From NCBI GenBank assembly GCA_001469005.2, contig LNZD02000006.1:1-36227 (forward strand): a DNA stretch of 36,227 nucleotides, in the 5' to 3' direction. A program made the translations under genes and the position numbers. The notes under the pieces were generated by a model, which saw only the letters and a list, made by a program, of their open reading frames with translations, made no database searches and was not told the DNA's origin. Positions 9,175 to 18,869 of the stretch are shown one piece after another. The DNA comes from SAR324 cluster bacterium lautmerah10 (lineage in GTDB: Bacteria; SAR324; NAC60-12). Numbering within the stretch: position 1 is the stretch's first letter; every line of letters starts with the position of its first letter.

Positions 9175-12096
9175 ATGAAATTTTTACGCGTTCTGATTTT
9201 ATTTTCTCTGATTGGTTCAATCCTGCCTCAACAGGGGTCATCCCAGGATTCACCATTATTGATCCAGTCAGTGGAACTGATCCGCCGTGGGCAGCAGGTT
9301 ACGGTCCATCTTCTGACCAACGGTCCTCCTGTTTATGAAGTAAACGAAAACCTGCCGGCGAAGACCCTCGTCATCAAATTTCAGAATGCCAGGCTTGATT
9401 TTGTTGATGGCCGAAATGAGAGGCTTTTCAACGATGAACAGGTTGCCGGGATTCGTTTTAACAAAGTGGATGATGCCATTTGGGCCCAGTTCAAATTGAG
9501 GCTGAGCGAATTAAGTTATGAAATTGTACCCCGGACTGAGGGTGACGGAATTGCCATAGTATTGCGGCCTCCAAGAAAGGTGGCGGAAGTGGATGAGGAA
9601 ATTCTGCCTCTTTTTGAGCTGAGTTCAGTTGCTCTGGAATCGGGGAAAGCGGAATCCAGCACCCTTCGCTTTAACTTCATTGCTGCTCCTTCCCGGGGAA
9701 GTCTTAATCAGAGTAACGACGCATTGATTCCGAGAATCTTTCTACTTGAATCGGCAGATCAAAACCTCTTGACCGTCCGGTTTCCGGAAACCCTTCCCAT
9801 GGAAGGACTTGAATTGAGCAACTTGGAGGATTCCAGGATCCGCTATCTCAAAATCCGCCCTGAAGTAAACCAGACCCTCGTCGATTTTGAACTTTCGGTG
9901 GAGGATTTGAGAATCGAAAGGACTTCGGACCTCCAGAAGAAATCCTGGCAATTGGAGCTTTTTGGATCCCCACTGGTAGCAGACAATGCCAGTGGAGTGG
10001 CTGAGTTGAGCGAGGAGGAACAAAAGGCTGCAGCAAAGGCAGAACGCGATAAACTCCGAAGAAGACTGATGCTTAAAAGCATGCTTCAGGAAGCGGAAAA
10101 CGCTTTCCGTGACGGTTTATACAATGAAGCAGTAAAGTTGTTCCAGGCGGTTTACGCCCAAGGCAAAGCAGATTCAGGAGAATTTGATGAACCCCTCGAG
10201 CCGCTTGCGATGCAGGCGATGTTTCGGGCGGCGGATGTTCTCTACACCATGCTTGAACGAAGTAGAGGGAACAACCACCATCGTTCCATCGATGCCTTCA
10301 AGACTGCCGTCAGGATTGTGGAAATGAATCAGAAACCTGATGCAGATGAAAATTCTTCAAGCCTAGAGTCATTCATCCCCCATGCGAAATTCCGCATCGC
10401 ACGAAGTTACCAGAAAATGCAGTTTCATAGTGAAGCCAGCCAGTATTTTGAGCAATTGCGGCAACAGTTCCCGAACTCAATGGAAGCGGTGGAAGCGATT
10501 TTCTGGAAAGCGGTGACTCAAGTAGACCGTCGGAACTGGGGACAAGCCATCGAGGATTTCAAAGAATATCTTAGGACTTCACCTGCTCCCAAGCATCTTG
10601 CAGTAACTCATTACAAGCTCGCTCAGGCTTATTATCAACAAGGACGTTTCATCACCGCCAGGGAACACTTTGATACCGCCAGAGACCTCAATACGGCCTA
10701 CGTCCGCCAGGACCCGACCCTTTTATTTCATATGGGTGAGACGTATTACGAAAACGCGGATTACACCACTGCCCGTGAAGTTTTCAAAATGCTTTTACGG
10801 CTTTACCCCAAGGCTGATTTTTCAAAATTTGTTGCGTTGAGGCTGGGTGATTTTTTAAGGGATGAGGGCAAGGAAGATGAAGCCATCGTGGCATACCGCA
10901 ATGCGATTGACAGTTATTCCCGCGAGATTGCTCTTTTAGGAAAACTCAGGATTGCGAATATTCAGTCGCAGCGTCCTTTTTCCAGCGAATACCTGAAAGC
11001 ACTCAAAGCCTACGAAGATATCATTACCCTTTATCCGGAATCAGAGCAGGCAGAAGAGGCTTTGCTGATGAAAGGTCTTACCCTGACCCTATACGGGTTT
11101 TATCAGCAGGCGATTGATAGTCTCGAAAAGTTTATGGACCGTTATCCCCAGAGTGTTTATGTGCGCAGAAATGTGATTCAGGAAAGTATTGATGAGAACC
11201 TTAAAGGTCTCATCGACCAGCATTTCCGCAATCAGGATGATCTTGCTCTGGTGGCGGCTTACCGGGATTACAAAACGAAATATATGCTTAACTTCCGTTT
11301 TGACACCACCCTCTTTCAGGCATCGGTGGCACATAGCAGGTTAGGTTTGTTTGATGATGCACTAGATATCCAGCGTTTTCTCGATACCCGTGCTTCGGGT
11401 ACCATGGGTGAACTTAATCACCTGGAGACCGGACGTACTCTATATGAGAAAAAGGACTATCCTGCAGCACGAAACAAGTTGGCTCAATTTCTCCAGCAGT
11501 ACCCGGAAAGTGTTTATGATGCCGACGCGCGGATGCTTTTGGCCCGTGTCTATCGGAAAAACAAGGAGTTTTCCAAAGCTTTGATCGTTTATGAGCAGAC
11601 CATTGAAAAATATGATCAGGATCAGGACCCCTTGAAAGCGGAAATTGTTCCGGAACTGTATTATGATACTGCACAGATGCTGGAAGAGGCCGGTTACTTT
11701 TCAGAAGCTGCGGATGCCTACCTTCAGGCCGTCAAACGCTACAACCATCCGGTGACAAAGCCCGATACACCCTTGTTTATCATCCACAGTCACTTTCTTG
11801 CTGGAGAAATGTTGTATAAGGTGCAAAACAATGAATCCGCGCTCGCACAGTTTGAGAAAACCATCGGGCTTTATGAAAACCGTCAGGAACCTGAAATTCG
11901 GGAAAGAATCCACTGGGCTCATTATCATAGAGGTAACCTTTATGCCCAACAGGGACAGGAAGAAAAAGCACTTAAAATCTACAAGGATCTGATCGATTCC
12001 CCGGAAGGAGAAGGCAGCCTCTGGAAAAAAATGGCGATCGAAAGCTACCAGTCCCTCGCACGCCAGATGTCCTACCAGAATTACCTCAACCAGTAA
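9175..12096 (+). CDS. Secreted AMIN-like/TPR repeat protein
   Basis: The 973-residue protein starts with a signal peptide (MKFLRVLILFSLIGSILPQQ, cleavage probably near residue 22-24). Residues of about 30-130 look like an AMIN-type beta domain (VELIRRGQQVTVHLLTNG, then KTLVIKFQNARLDF). Such domains bind peptidoglycan or localise envelope proteins. A second beta-rich stretch follows to about 265, then a charged helix (EEEQKAAAKAERDKLRRR). From about 300 to the end there are many TPR repeats of the ..A...F......P.S..A..A.. type, as in outer-membrane lipoprotein assembly and Tol-Pal associated proteins. A periplasmic scaffold is inferred; no enzymatic motif is seen. It follows rpoD by 110 bp and ends just before tRNA-Gln. 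Confidence 0.85.
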   Translation: MKFLRVLILFSLIGSILPQQGSSQDSPLLIQSVELIRRGQQVTVHLLTNGPPVYEVNENLPAKTLVIKFQNARLDFVDGRNERLFNDEQVAGIRFNKVDDAIWAQFKLRLSELSYEIVPRTEGDGIAIVLRPPRKVAEVDEEILPLFELSSVALESGKAESSTLRFNFIAAPSRGSLNQSNDALIPRIFLLESADQNLLTVRFPETLPMEGLELSNLEDSRIRYLKIRPEVNQTLVDFELSVEDLRIERTSDLQKKSWQLELFGSPLVADNASGVAELSEEEQKAAAKAERDKLRRRLMLKSMLQEAENAFRDGLYNEAVKLFQAVYAQGKADSGEFDEPLEPLAMQAMFRAADVLYTMLERSRGNNHHRSIDAFKTAVRIVEMNQKPDADENSSSLESFIPHAKFRIARSYQKMQFHSEASQYFEQLRQQFPNSMEAVEAIFWKAVTQVDRRNWGQAIEDFKEYLRTSPAPKHLAVTHYKLAQAYYQQGRFITAREHFDTARDLNTAYVRQDPTLLFHMGETYYENADYTTAREVFKMLLRLYPKADFSKFVALRLGDFLRDEGKEDEAIVAYRNAIDSYSREIALLGKLRIANIQSQRPFSSEYLKALKAYEDIITLYPESEQAEEALLMKGLTLTLYGFYQQAIDSLEKFMDRYPQSVYVRRNVIQESIDENLKGLIDQHFRNQDDLALVAAYRDYKTKYMLNFRFDTTLFQASVAHSRLGLFDDALDIQRFLDTRASGTMGELNHLETGRTLYEKKDYPAARNKLAQFLQQYPESVYDADARMLLARVYRKNKEFSKALIVYEQTIEKYDQDQDPLKAEIVPELYYDTAQMLEEAGYFSEAADAYLQAVKRYNHPVTKPDTPLFIIHSHFLAGEMLYKVQNNESALAQFEKTIGLYENRQEPEIRERIHWAHYHRGNLYAQQGQEEKALKIYKDLIDSPEGEGSLWKKMAIESYQSLARQMSYQNYLNQ

Positions 12097-12146
12097 CCCC
12101 TTCACTCTTGCAATCTTGGATGGGCAAGCTAAGATGATTTCTTTAA

Positions 12147-12221
12147 TGGGGCGTAGCCAAGTGGTAAGGCAACGGGTTTTGATCCCGTGATACGAAGGTT
12201 CGATCCCTTCCGCCCCAGCCA
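12147..12221 (+). tRNA. tRNA-Gln (anticodon UUG), CCA encoded
   Basis: The cloverleaf is read directly. The acceptor stem TGGGGCG pairs with CGCCCCA, the D stem is GCC/GGC, and the anticodon stem ACGGG/CCCGT encloses the loop TTTTGAT with anticodon TTG. The T arm is GAAGG TTCGATC CCTTC. The discriminator is G at 12218 and CCA is encoded at 12219-12221. The body is 72 nt. It decodes CAA. It sits alone between two protein genes on the same strand and no integrase is near, so it shows no sign of being an island attachment site. Confidence 0.97.
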
Positions 12222-12287
12222 GCCTGATAAATCCAATTCTACAATTCCTCTTTTTTCTGGTTCACTCAAAGCAGGAAGTGTCTTTAA

Positions 12288-13100
12288 GTGGTCAAAGAAA
12301 AAGACCAACCCCTAAAATTTTCTGAATGGCGTCCGATCGGGGTTTGCGATCAAGGACGAGCGAATCAACGCAGTGCACGGATGTTTTCCAGGCGGGATTT
12401 TGAGAAAATCTGCAGTCCTGGAGTGAACCGCAAGAATTGGGAAAAGATTCCCCAGATCCGAAAACTGGTGGAACGTTATGCGTTGGAGGTTTCCCGTTTT
12501 TCCAACCTGACCAAAGACATGAAGAAACCCGGTATCGTCAGCATCAAGCTGGTGGGTGCTGTGTTAGGGCATGAGGAAACCCCAGGTCTGAATCTGGAAT
12601 CGAAGGATGGCAAGGTTCAGTTGTTTCAGGTTGAATTTGAAGAAACCGCGGAACCCAAAAAAGCGCGTAGCTGGTTAAAATATATCATATTCGCATTTTT
12701 GGGAATGGCTCTGTTGATAACGTTATTTTTTTTGATGAATTTAAATTTCCAAACCAATCCAAATATTTCGCAAAAAGGATCGAATGCTTCTTGCCGTAGC
12801 ATTGCTCCCCAACAAAGCCGAATGAAGACATTGAAGGATTTGAGAAGAGATCTGCTGGGTGACCTGAAAAGACTTCCTGAATGGTCTAGGCTTCAGGATG
12901 TCCAAAACCTTTGTTCAGAAGGAGGGGTTGGCTCTCAACAACAGGAAATCGTTTTTCTTCGCTGTTTACTGAGAGTGCGTGCGGAAACCGAGACACTGGG
13001 GACCACGGAGATTACAGGAATTTCCAGGATGGAACGTTGTGCAGAATCAATTTGTGCTGAAAATCAACAACACCTTCAGCCCTACTGCAGGAGACTATGA
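12288..13100 (+). CDS. Single-pass membrane protein of unknown function
   Basis: This 270-residue product is not recognised. The start GTG at 12288 is supported by GCAGGAAG about ten bases upstream. The N-terminal 127 residues are basic and soluble. One strong membrane helix follows (residues 130-151, LKYIIFAFLGMALLITLFFLM), then a roughly 118-residue C-terminal domain with seven cysteines. With a basic N-terminal part the positive-inside rule suggests the N terminus is cytoplasmic and the Cys-rich domain periplasmic, where the cysteines could form disulfides. It follows tRNA-Gln by 66 bp and converges on the TerB-like gene with a 21-bp gap. No homologue comes to mind. Confidence 0.7.
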   Translation: MVKEKDQPLKFSEWRPIGVCDQGRANQRSARMFSRRDFEKICSPGVNRKNWEKIPQIRKLVERYALEVSRFSNLTKDMKKPGIVSIKLVGAVLGHEETPGLNLESKDGKVQLFQVEFEETAEPKKARSWLKYIIFAFLGMALLITLFFLMNLNFQTNPNISQKGSNASCRSIAPQQSRMKTLKDLRRDLLGDLKRLPEWSRLQDVQNLCSEGGVGSQQQEIVFLRCLLRVRAETETLGTTEITGISRMERCAESICAENQQHLQPYCRRL

Positions 13101-13121
13101 TTTCGGAAAGAAAGTTTAGAA

Positions 13122-13658
13122 TCAGGTGATCAGATTGCTCCAGAAGAATCTCAGTTGTTCTGGATCTCCTTTAACTTCGTTAAACTCATCAACCAGTTCA
13201 TTCAGGCGTTCCACATCTTCTTTGCGGATGGCCTCAACCATCTGCAGCATCACATGGAGTTTGTCCATGGATATTCCTAAAAGGTCACTGCAGTGGAGGA
13301 TGAATTCGCGTTCCTTTGGATGAAATTCCTCATCAGACCAGGCTACAAAAATCAGGTCCATCATCAGGCTATAACCACGTTTGTCATAAAACGTGGCCAT
13401 GGTTTTACGCATTTCATCGGTTTCCGGAAGTTGAACGAATTTGATCAACTTTCCCAGGGTCCCATTTTCCAGGCCGAAGATTTGGACCATTCTTCGAAGG
13501 TATTCGATTTCTTCATCAAGGATAACGTCATCGGCGTCAATCAGCAGTGTCAAAACTTGAAGATAACGAAATTTGTCCTCATCGGAAGAGGTGACCATAG
13601 GGTGTGCCACAACCTGTGCAGGCCATGAAGGATAAAGTTGTTCTTTGAGATCGGGCAT
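13122..13658 (-). CDS. TerB-like protein downstream of lon
   Basis: The 178-residue helical protein has two acidic repeats in TerB-fold style: LLIDADDVILDEEIEYL at 39-54 and FVAWSDEEFHPKEREFI at 104-120. They correspond to the aDG....E...l motifs that bind metal in TerB and DjlA-type domains. TerB proteins are linked to tellurite resistance and membrane stress, but most family members have no known function. The start is supported by CAGGAG about seven bases before the ATG. It lies 51 bp after lon on the same strand, so co-expression with Lon is likely. No membrane segment is visible. Confidence 0.75.
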   Translation of the reverse strand: MPDLKEQLYPSWPAQVVAHPMVTSSDEDKFRYLQVLTLLIDADDVILDEEIEYLRRMVQIFGLENGTLGKLIKFVQLPETDEMRKTMATFYDKRGYSLMMDLIFVAWSDEEFHPKEREFILHCSDLLGISMDKLHVMLQMVEAIRKEDVERLNELVDEFNEVKGDPEQLRFFWSNLIT

Positions 13659-13709
13659 TGATGGACTCCTGAATTATCTTACAGGGTGTTAGATTGAATA
13701 AACATTTTC

Positions 13710-16151
13710 TTACTTTTCTTCCGGTTCAATTCCCAAGGCGATATTGCTGACTTCAGCATATCGTTCAACGAATTCTATTTGTATGTCTTTTTTTATATAA
13801 TCCGGAAGTTCCTCGTACTGCGGTTTGTTGGCCCTGGGCAGAATGATTTGTTTTATTCCCCCCAATCTTGCACCAACAAGTTTTTCTCGAATTCCCCCGA
13901 CAGGAAGCACTTGGCCGGTCAACGTCAACTCTCCGGTCATTGCCAAATCTTTCTTGACCGTTTTTTTAAGGGCCAGGGAATGGATTGCTGTTGCCATGGA
14001 AATTCCTGCAGAAGGACCGTCTTTGGGTGTTGCACCCTCCGGGACATGTAAATGCACGGGTTGATCCAAACCAATGCGACGGTCCTTTTGTCCGTTCAGG
14101 ATGGACCGGACCAGGCTATGGGCAATTTTTGAAGATTCCTGCATGACTTCGCCGAGTTGACCGGTGAGTTTCAATTCTGCCTTCTCTCCCTGGAGGGCAA
14201 TTGCCTCGATGTTCAAGATCGATCCTCCGCTTGGAGTCCAAGCCAGTCCCTGGGCTATGCCTGGATGTTCCGGAGATTTGAAGGCATCTTTCGGGAAGAG
14301 AGCTGGGCCGAGCAATGATTTGAGATCCCCGGGTGTGACGGTTTTTGAAGATTTTTCTCCTTTTGCAACCTTTAGGGCGACACCACGGCTGAGAGCTTTC
14401 AGTTGTTTTTCCAGTCCACGGACTCCGGTTTCCCGTGTGTATTCCTGAATCAGTTTCTCCAAAGTTTTTTTGGGAAGTCGAAACTGTTCCTTGTTCAACC
14501 CGGACTCTTCTAAGACTTTTGGAATCAGATATTTGGTGCCGATCTGGATTTTTTCTTCATTGATGTAACCCGAAAGATTGATGATTTCTAAACGGTCTTT
14601 TAATGCGGGTGGAATCGTATCCAGAACATTTGCTGTGGCAATGAAGAGCACATTGGAGAGATCGTAGTGAAGATCAAGGTAATGGTCCATGAACTCACGA
14701 TTCTGTTCCGGATCTAGCACCTCGAGTAAGACTGAGAGTGGGTCGCCACGGTAGCTTTGCCCCATCTTGTCCAGTTCATCCAGGAGGATTACCGGATTTC
14801 CCGTCTTGACTGATTTTAGAGCCTGAATGAAGCGTCCCGGCATAGCGCCAATGTAGGTTCTTCGATGTCCTTTCAGTTCGGATTCATCGGTCAGGCCGCC
14901 AACTGAGAATCGATAGAATTCCCGCCCCAAAGCCCGGGCGATGGAACGTCCAAGAGATGTTTTTCCTACTCCCGGAGGACCGACGAAACAAAGGATCGCG
15001 CCTTTGGTGGTCTTTCTGAGCTTACTGACCCCAATGAATTCCAAGATCCGGGTTTTCACTTTCTGCATCCCATAGTGATCCTGATTTAGAATCTTCTCAG
15101 CCCGGGATAGACTCAGTCTGTCACGGCTATATTGTTTCCAGGGAAGCGAGGCTATGCAGTCAAGGTATTGGTGAACGATTTGAAGTTCCGGAGAGTGCTC
15201 ATCGAGCATCGAATAACGATGCATCTCATCATCAACACGTTTCAATGCTTCTTCATTCAAATCCAGATTCTCAAATCTTTCCCGAAATCTTCTCAGTTCC
15301 AGGCTTTTACGGTCCTGTTCGAGGCCCAATTCCTGTTGGATTTCACGAAGTTGTTCGCGGAGAAAAAAATCACGCTGCTGTTTGGAAACACGTTCATCGA
15401 TTTTTTGGCTGATCTGTTCCTTGAGCAGGCTCAGATCATATTCTTCTCTTAACAACAAAAGAGTGTTTTCAATTCTTTGTTCCAGGTTTTCGGTTTCAAG
15501 GATTTTTTGAAGATCTTCACTCTTTGCGTTGGTCATGGAGGCCGCCAGATCTGCCAGCATCACTGGATCATTGATGTCCACCTGATTCAGCAAATGAAAC
15601 ATTTCCTGTGAAAAAGTCGGATTCTGTGGGATCAGTTCCTTGAGGGTCGAAACAATGGCAGCTGCTCCGGCTTTCAGTTCTTCAGTGAGTTTAATCTTCT
15701 TATCTTCGAAATAACCGATCTCGGCCTGATAGTGTTGTTGTTTGCGTTGATATCGTTTGATCTTGATGCGTTGCAAAGTGGAAAGCATGAACTGACAGCT
15801 TTGGTCTGGAAGTTCAACCCAGTTCAAAACATAAGCAAGAGTTCCTAGACGGTAGAGTTGTGAGGCATTAACGAGCATGTCCTGGTCTTCACGCAACTTG
15901 TCAGGTTTGACCATAACCACCGCGATCATTTTATCTTCACTGATCTGTTCTCTAAGCCACTGACTGGTTTGGTTGTCGACACTGATCGGCGAGAGGATGC
16001 CGGGAAAGATCGGACGGTGGAAAGCAGGCAGTACCGGAACCTTTTCCGGGAGATCAGCCGTTGTTACAACGGTACCCTCAGAATCCACCAGAAGAATCCT
16101 GTCCCGTCGGGCTTTATTTTTTCCTAATCCTGAGTTGGATTGCTGGGTCAT
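13710..16151 (-). CDS. lon: ATP-dependent protease Lon
   Basis: Lon is the cytoplasmic AAA+ serine protease that removes misfolded and regulatory proteins. The 813-residue chain shows the N-terminal LON substrate domain ([11 protein letters not shown] onward), a coiled-coil linker with the characteristic [19 protein letters not shown], Walker A GPPGVGKT at 391-398, Walker B LLDELDKM, and the proteolytic domain with Ser714 in [12 protein letters not shown] and Lys757 in REKLVGA. The Ser-Lys spacing of 43 equals that of E. coli Lon (S679/K722). All parts are intact. No Shine-Dalgarno sequence lies before the ATG. No obvious CIRCE or sigma-32 site is seen upstream. Confidence 0.98.
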   Translation of the reverse strand: MTQQSNSGLGKNKARRDRILLVDSEGTVVTTADLPEKVPVLPAFHRPIFPGILSPISVDNQTSQWLREQISEDKMIAVVMVKPDKLREDQDMLVNASQLYRLGTLAYVLNWVELPDQSCQFMLSTLQRIKIKRYQRKQQHYQAEIGYFEDKKIKLTEELKAGAAAIVSTLKELIPQNPTFSQEMFHLLNQVDINDPVMLADLAASMTNAKSEDLQKILETENLEQRIENTLLLLREEYDLSLLKEQISQKIDERVSKQQRDFFLREQLREIQQELGLEQDRKSLELRRFRERFENLDLNEEALKRVDDEMHRYSMLDEHSPELQIVHQYLDCIASLPWKQYSRDRLSLSRAEKILNQDHYGMQKVKTRILEFIGVSKLRKTTKGAILCFVGPPGVGKTSLGRSIARALGREFYRFSVGGLTDESELKGHRRTYIGAMPGRFIQALKSVKTGNPVILLDELDKMGQSYRGDPLSVLLEVLDPEQNREFMDHYLDLHYDLSNVLFIATANVLDTIPPALKDRLEIINLSGYINEEKIQIGTKYLIPKVLEESGLNKEQFRLPKKTLEKLIQEYTRETGVRGLEKQLKALSRGVALKVAKGEKSSKTVTPGDLKSLLGPALFPKDAFKSPEHPGIAQGLAWTPSGGSILNIEAIALQGEKAELKLTGQLGEVMQESSKIAHSLVRSILNGQKDRRIGLDQPVHLHVPEGATPKDGPSAGISMATAIHSLALKKTVKKDLAMTGELTLTGQVLPVGGIREKLVGARLGGIKQIILPRANKPQYEELPDYIKKDIQIEFVERYAEVSNIALGIEPEEK

Positions 16152-16387
16152 ATTTTCAAGAAATACAGTCTAAGAATTGATGCTTCAAAAGCAGAAACTC
16201 CAAATCCATCCGGGCTTTATTCCACTGGTGACGTTCTGAATGTGTTCAAGATGTCCTGGGGAGGATTGTTCCAGGCAGATAAACATGTTAACAATAAGAC
16301 AACCTATAAAAAGGGTCAATGGATAAGGAACACAACTCATCTGACACGATAGAAAGTTTTTGCAAAAACAAGAGGTTGATCATCTCT

Positions 16388-16459
16388 ATGAGTATGAAGA
16401 ACATACTTTGGTACCCCATTTTTTCCATGTTGGGGTGTTTTTCAGGATCAAGAAAGTGA
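16388..16459 (+). CDS. Possible 23-codon leader peptide before gpsA
   Basis: An ATG at 16388 opens a 23-codon frame ending in TGA at 16457-16459, reading MSMKNILWYPIF then SMLGCFSGSRK. It is preceded by AGAGG about 12 bases upstream and stops 22 bp before the gpsA GTG. The frame spans the whole hairpin at 16413-16436, so ribosome movement through it would open the hairpin. The peptide is hydrophobic and ends with a lipobox-like MLGC. It is too short to judge by codon use and may be chance. Confidence 0.25.
   Translation: MSMKNILWYPIFSMLGCFSGSRK
16413..16442 (+). terminator. Hairpin with T-run in the gpsA leader
   Basis: ACCCCA at 16413-16418 pairs with TGGGGT at 16431-16436 around a 12-base loop, followed by GTTTTT. 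The T-run follows the stem only in the plus direction. No plus-strand gene lies upstream, so it would act as an attenuator for gpsA or as the end of a short leader RNA. The stem is short, so confidence is moderate to low. Confidence 0.4.
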
Positions 16460-16481
16460 CAACACTGAGTCTGGTCAAGTC

Positions 16482-17519
16482 GTGAAAATAAATCATTCAT
16501 CGATTGGAGTGATCGGTGCTGGAGCCTGGGGAACAGCCCTTTCATGTTTGCTGCTTGAGAAAAATCGGCACGTGAAGCTATGGGCTTATGAAGATCAAAC
16601 AGCACAGAACATCAACCAATACCGCGAAAATAAAGTCTTTCTTCCTGGAGTGGCAATTCCTGAGGGTATCCAGGTGTTTTCTGACATCAGGCAGGTTGCT
16701 GCTGATTGTGAAACACTTGTGGTTGCTTCCCCGGTTCAAAAAACCAGGAGTCTGATTCGGGAATTTAAAACAGTTCTGACATCAAACCATCAGTTTGTTC
16801 TTGCAGGAAAAGGGATCGAGCGTGAGAGTGGGAGTCTTCTCCATGAAATTTTTGAGGAGGAACTTGGAACTTCCGGGAATGTTTCCATACTTTCCGGGCC
16901 AACCTTTGCAATGGAAGTTGCTAAGAAAAAACCAACAGCAGCAGTTATTGCATCAACCGATCCTGAATTGGGAAGTCACATTCAGGATATGATGCATGGG
17001 CCGCGATTCAGGCTCTACCGAAGCAATGATCTGATAGGGGTTCAGTTGGCAGGGGCAGTAAAAAATGTGCTTGCCATCGCAGCAGGAATTGCCGAGGGAA
17101 TGCAACTGGGTTTGAATGCAAGAGCCGCTCTGATTTGCAGGGGGCTGTCAGAGATGACACGACTTGGAGTTAAAATGGGGGGAGTGCCTGAAACCTTTTC
17201 GGGAATGGCTGGTTTGGGAGATCTGGTTTTAACTGGAACCGGTTCCCTTTCCCGGAATCATACTCTTGGGCTCCGAATCGGAGAAGGACTGTCACCTGAA
17301 GAATTATTTCAAAATCAACTAACGGTTACCGAAGGAGCGGCTACTTCAGTTTCACTCCAATCATTAAGCCGTCATCATCAATTAGAAATGCCTATCTGTG
17401 AAGCAGTATATCGAATTCTTTACCAAGGGCAGGCTCCTATGGAAGCACTGACTCAGCTTCTTGAAAGACAAATGCCTGAATCGGAATCCATCAATTGGGG
17501 CCAAAATAGTTCAGACTGA
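16482..17519 (+). CDS. gpsA: NAD(P)-dependent glycerol-3-phosphate dehydrogenase GpsA
   Basis: GpsA reduces dihydroxyacetone phosphate to sn-glycerol 3-phosphate for phospholipid synthesis. The 345-residue protein has the Rossmann motif GVIGAGAWGTAL at 9-20, the family segments VVASPVQ, AGKGIE, LSGPTFAMEVA and the catalytic-lysine region QLAGAVKNVLAIAAGI, and ends with the GMAGLGDLVLT and TEGAAT substrate-binding region. The start is GTG at 16482 with no clear ribosome site. Its TGA overlaps the ATG of the next gene by one base, so the two are translationally coupled. It is complete and of normal length. Confidence 0.97.
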   Translation: MKINHSSIGVIGAGAWGTALSCLLLEKNRHVKLWAYEDQTAQNINQYRENKVFLPGVAIPEGIQVFSDIRQVAADCETLVVASPVQKTRSLIREFKTVLTSNHQFVLAGKGIERESGSLLHEIFEEELGTSGNVSILSGPTFAMEVAKKKPTAAVIASTDPELGSHIQDMMHGPRFRLYRSNDLIGVQLAGAVKNVLAIAAGIAEGMQLGLNARAALICRGLSEMTRLGVKMGGVPETFSGMAGLGDLVLTGTGSLSRNHTLGLRIGEGLSPEELFQNQLTVTEGAATSVSLQSLSRHHQLEMPICEAVYRILYQGQAPMEALTQLLERQMPESESINWGQNSSD

Positions 17520-18826
17520 TGAGAAGATTTTTTTCTGCCCCGGGGCTCACGGTTTTTTTTACATACACCCTCTTTATTTCCAGTACCTTCACCATCGCAG
17601 GGCAAGATGCCTCCATCGTATTTCTGTATCTTCTGGGAATTTATAGCCTGATCCGTCAACGAAAATGGCCTGACATGAGTCATCCGCTGCTCTGGATGTT
17701 TCTCCTGTTTACAGCAATCTCTCTGGTTTCCGGGATATTCAACCAATATGAAGTCGACACTTTAATGAATCTAAGAAACAACTGGAGATTCGTTTTTCCC
17801 TTTGTTCTTTTGACGGCGATGTATCAAGTAGATGAAAAGAATCTTTTAAAAACCTATTACGGATTTTGGCTTTTTATCGCGTTGTACGGAATCGTTCAGT
17901 TTTTTACCGGTGTCGACTGGTTCCGTCCTGAAGAATCAAGCCTCTCAACACCCTATATGGGAACTGGTGATGGCTTCGGTATTTTTCATGCGAAAGGAAA
18001 CTTTACCCATCACCTCACTTTTGGTGGTTCAATGCTGTTATGTAGTTCTTTGGCGGCGTCATTCGTTTTTCTGAAAGGATTAGATTGGAAAATCCGTTCA
18101 CTGATGTTTTTTGCTGTAGGACTTCTGTGGATGTCAGCATTAGCTTCTCTGGGACGCAGTATCTGGATCGGATTGATGGTGTCATTGATTATACTGTTGG
18201 TGAGAATTTCACCGAAACTGATGCTGGCACTGACTTTCCTGGTAGGGATTTCAGCGATATACCTCTTTGTTGGTTTTGAATCAGGAAATTTGAAAACGGC
18301 CAAGCCTGAAACCAGACTTGAGATGGTCCAACATCGGTTGGCCAGCGGCTTCAGCATGAAGTCGAATCAGGATCGATTATTGATGTGGAAAAGTGCATGG
18401 CAGGGGATTCAGGATCATTTCTGGCTTGGGATTGGTTTCGGAAAAGATGCCGAAGTCATGGAGGCCTATCGTAAAAAAATAACCGATGAAACCGGTCATC
18501 GTTTCAATAATTCAGCCAGCGCAGGTGTCCACAATATTTTCCTTCAGACCTGGCTCAACTATGGGATTTTCGGATTTGTAAGTTTTCTCGGTATTTGGAT
18601 CGTTTTTTTTCAGCAGCTGATCCAGGGCCTGAAAAAGACAGTTCGATTCGACTACGGAAACTGTATTTTATGGGGTGCGATTGCAGGCATTGGAGGCTTC
18701 TTAACGGCAGGGTTTTTTGAAAACAATTTCCGAGATGGCGAAGTTCAGACTGCTGCATTATTACTGATCAGTTTGGCTTTGTTTGAATTGAAAAAACAAA
18801 GCTCCCCATTATTCTCAAAAAAATAA
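17519..18826 (+). CDS. O-antigen ligase/polymerase-like membrane protein (WaaL/Wzy family)
   Basis: The 435-residue protein is a polytopic inner-membrane protein with about ten to twelve hydrophobic helices and one large periplasmic loop. In that loop near the C terminus is the family signature: WKSAWQGIQDHFWLGIGFG followed by GVHNIFLQTWLNYGIFGF, where the HNxFLQ histidine is the hallmark of O-antigen ligases and polymerases. Members transfer or polymerise undecaprenyl-linked glycan in lipopolysaccharide assembly. The sequence cannot separate ligase from polymerase. Coupling to gpsA (one-base overlap) links it to envelope lipid synthesis only by position; no glycosyltransferase cluster is present. 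Confidence 0.85.
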   Translation: MRRFFSAPGLTVFFTYTLFISSTFTIAGQDASIVFLYLLGIYSLIRQRKWPDMSHPLLWMFLLFTAISLVSGIFNQYEVDTLMNLRNNWRFVFPFVLLTAMYQVDEKNLLKTYYGFWLFIALYGIVQFFTGVDWFRPEESSLSTPYMGTGDGFGIFHAKGNFTHHLTFGGSMLLCSSLAASFVFLKGLDWKIRSLMFFAVGLLWMSALASLGRSIWIGLMVSLIILLVRISPKLMLALTFLVGISAIYLFVGFESGNLKTAKPETRLEMVQHRLASGFSMKSNQDRLLMWKSAWQGIQDHFWLGIGFGKDAEVMEAYRKKITDETGHRFNNSASAGVHNIFLQTWLNYGIFGFVSFLGIWIVFFQQLIQGLKKTVRFDYGNCILWGAIAGIGGFLTAGFFENNFRDGEVQTAALLLISLALFELKKQSSPLFSKK

Positions 18827-18869
18827 TTCTGATTGGATAATCTCTAACTTGGATAAAAGCAAAAATATA

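Larger units (their letters stand above)
16152..16481. other. 330-bp divergent intergenic region between lon and gpsA
   Basis: No conserved gene is visible. Near the gpsA end it holds a terminator-like hairpin (16413-16442) embedded in a possible 23-codon leader ORF (16388-16459), both described separately. The lon-proximal part is AT-rich and should contain the lon promoter, but no convincing -35/-10 pair was found. Any longer ORF here overlaps the lon start in antisense and looks like a shadow. Confidence 0.6.

Noticed and set aside
12147-12221. tRNA-Gln as an integration site
   Set aside because: No integrase and no direct repeat of the tRNA 3' end is seen nearby.
16153-16188. Possible lon promoter (TTGAAG, 17-base spacer, TATTTC on the minus strand)
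   Set aside because: The -10 is poor and would give an almost leaderless message; too weak to list.
16140-16352. 70-codon plus-strand ORF across the lon start
   Set aside because: It starts antisense inside lon, has no recognisable features and poor initiation context.
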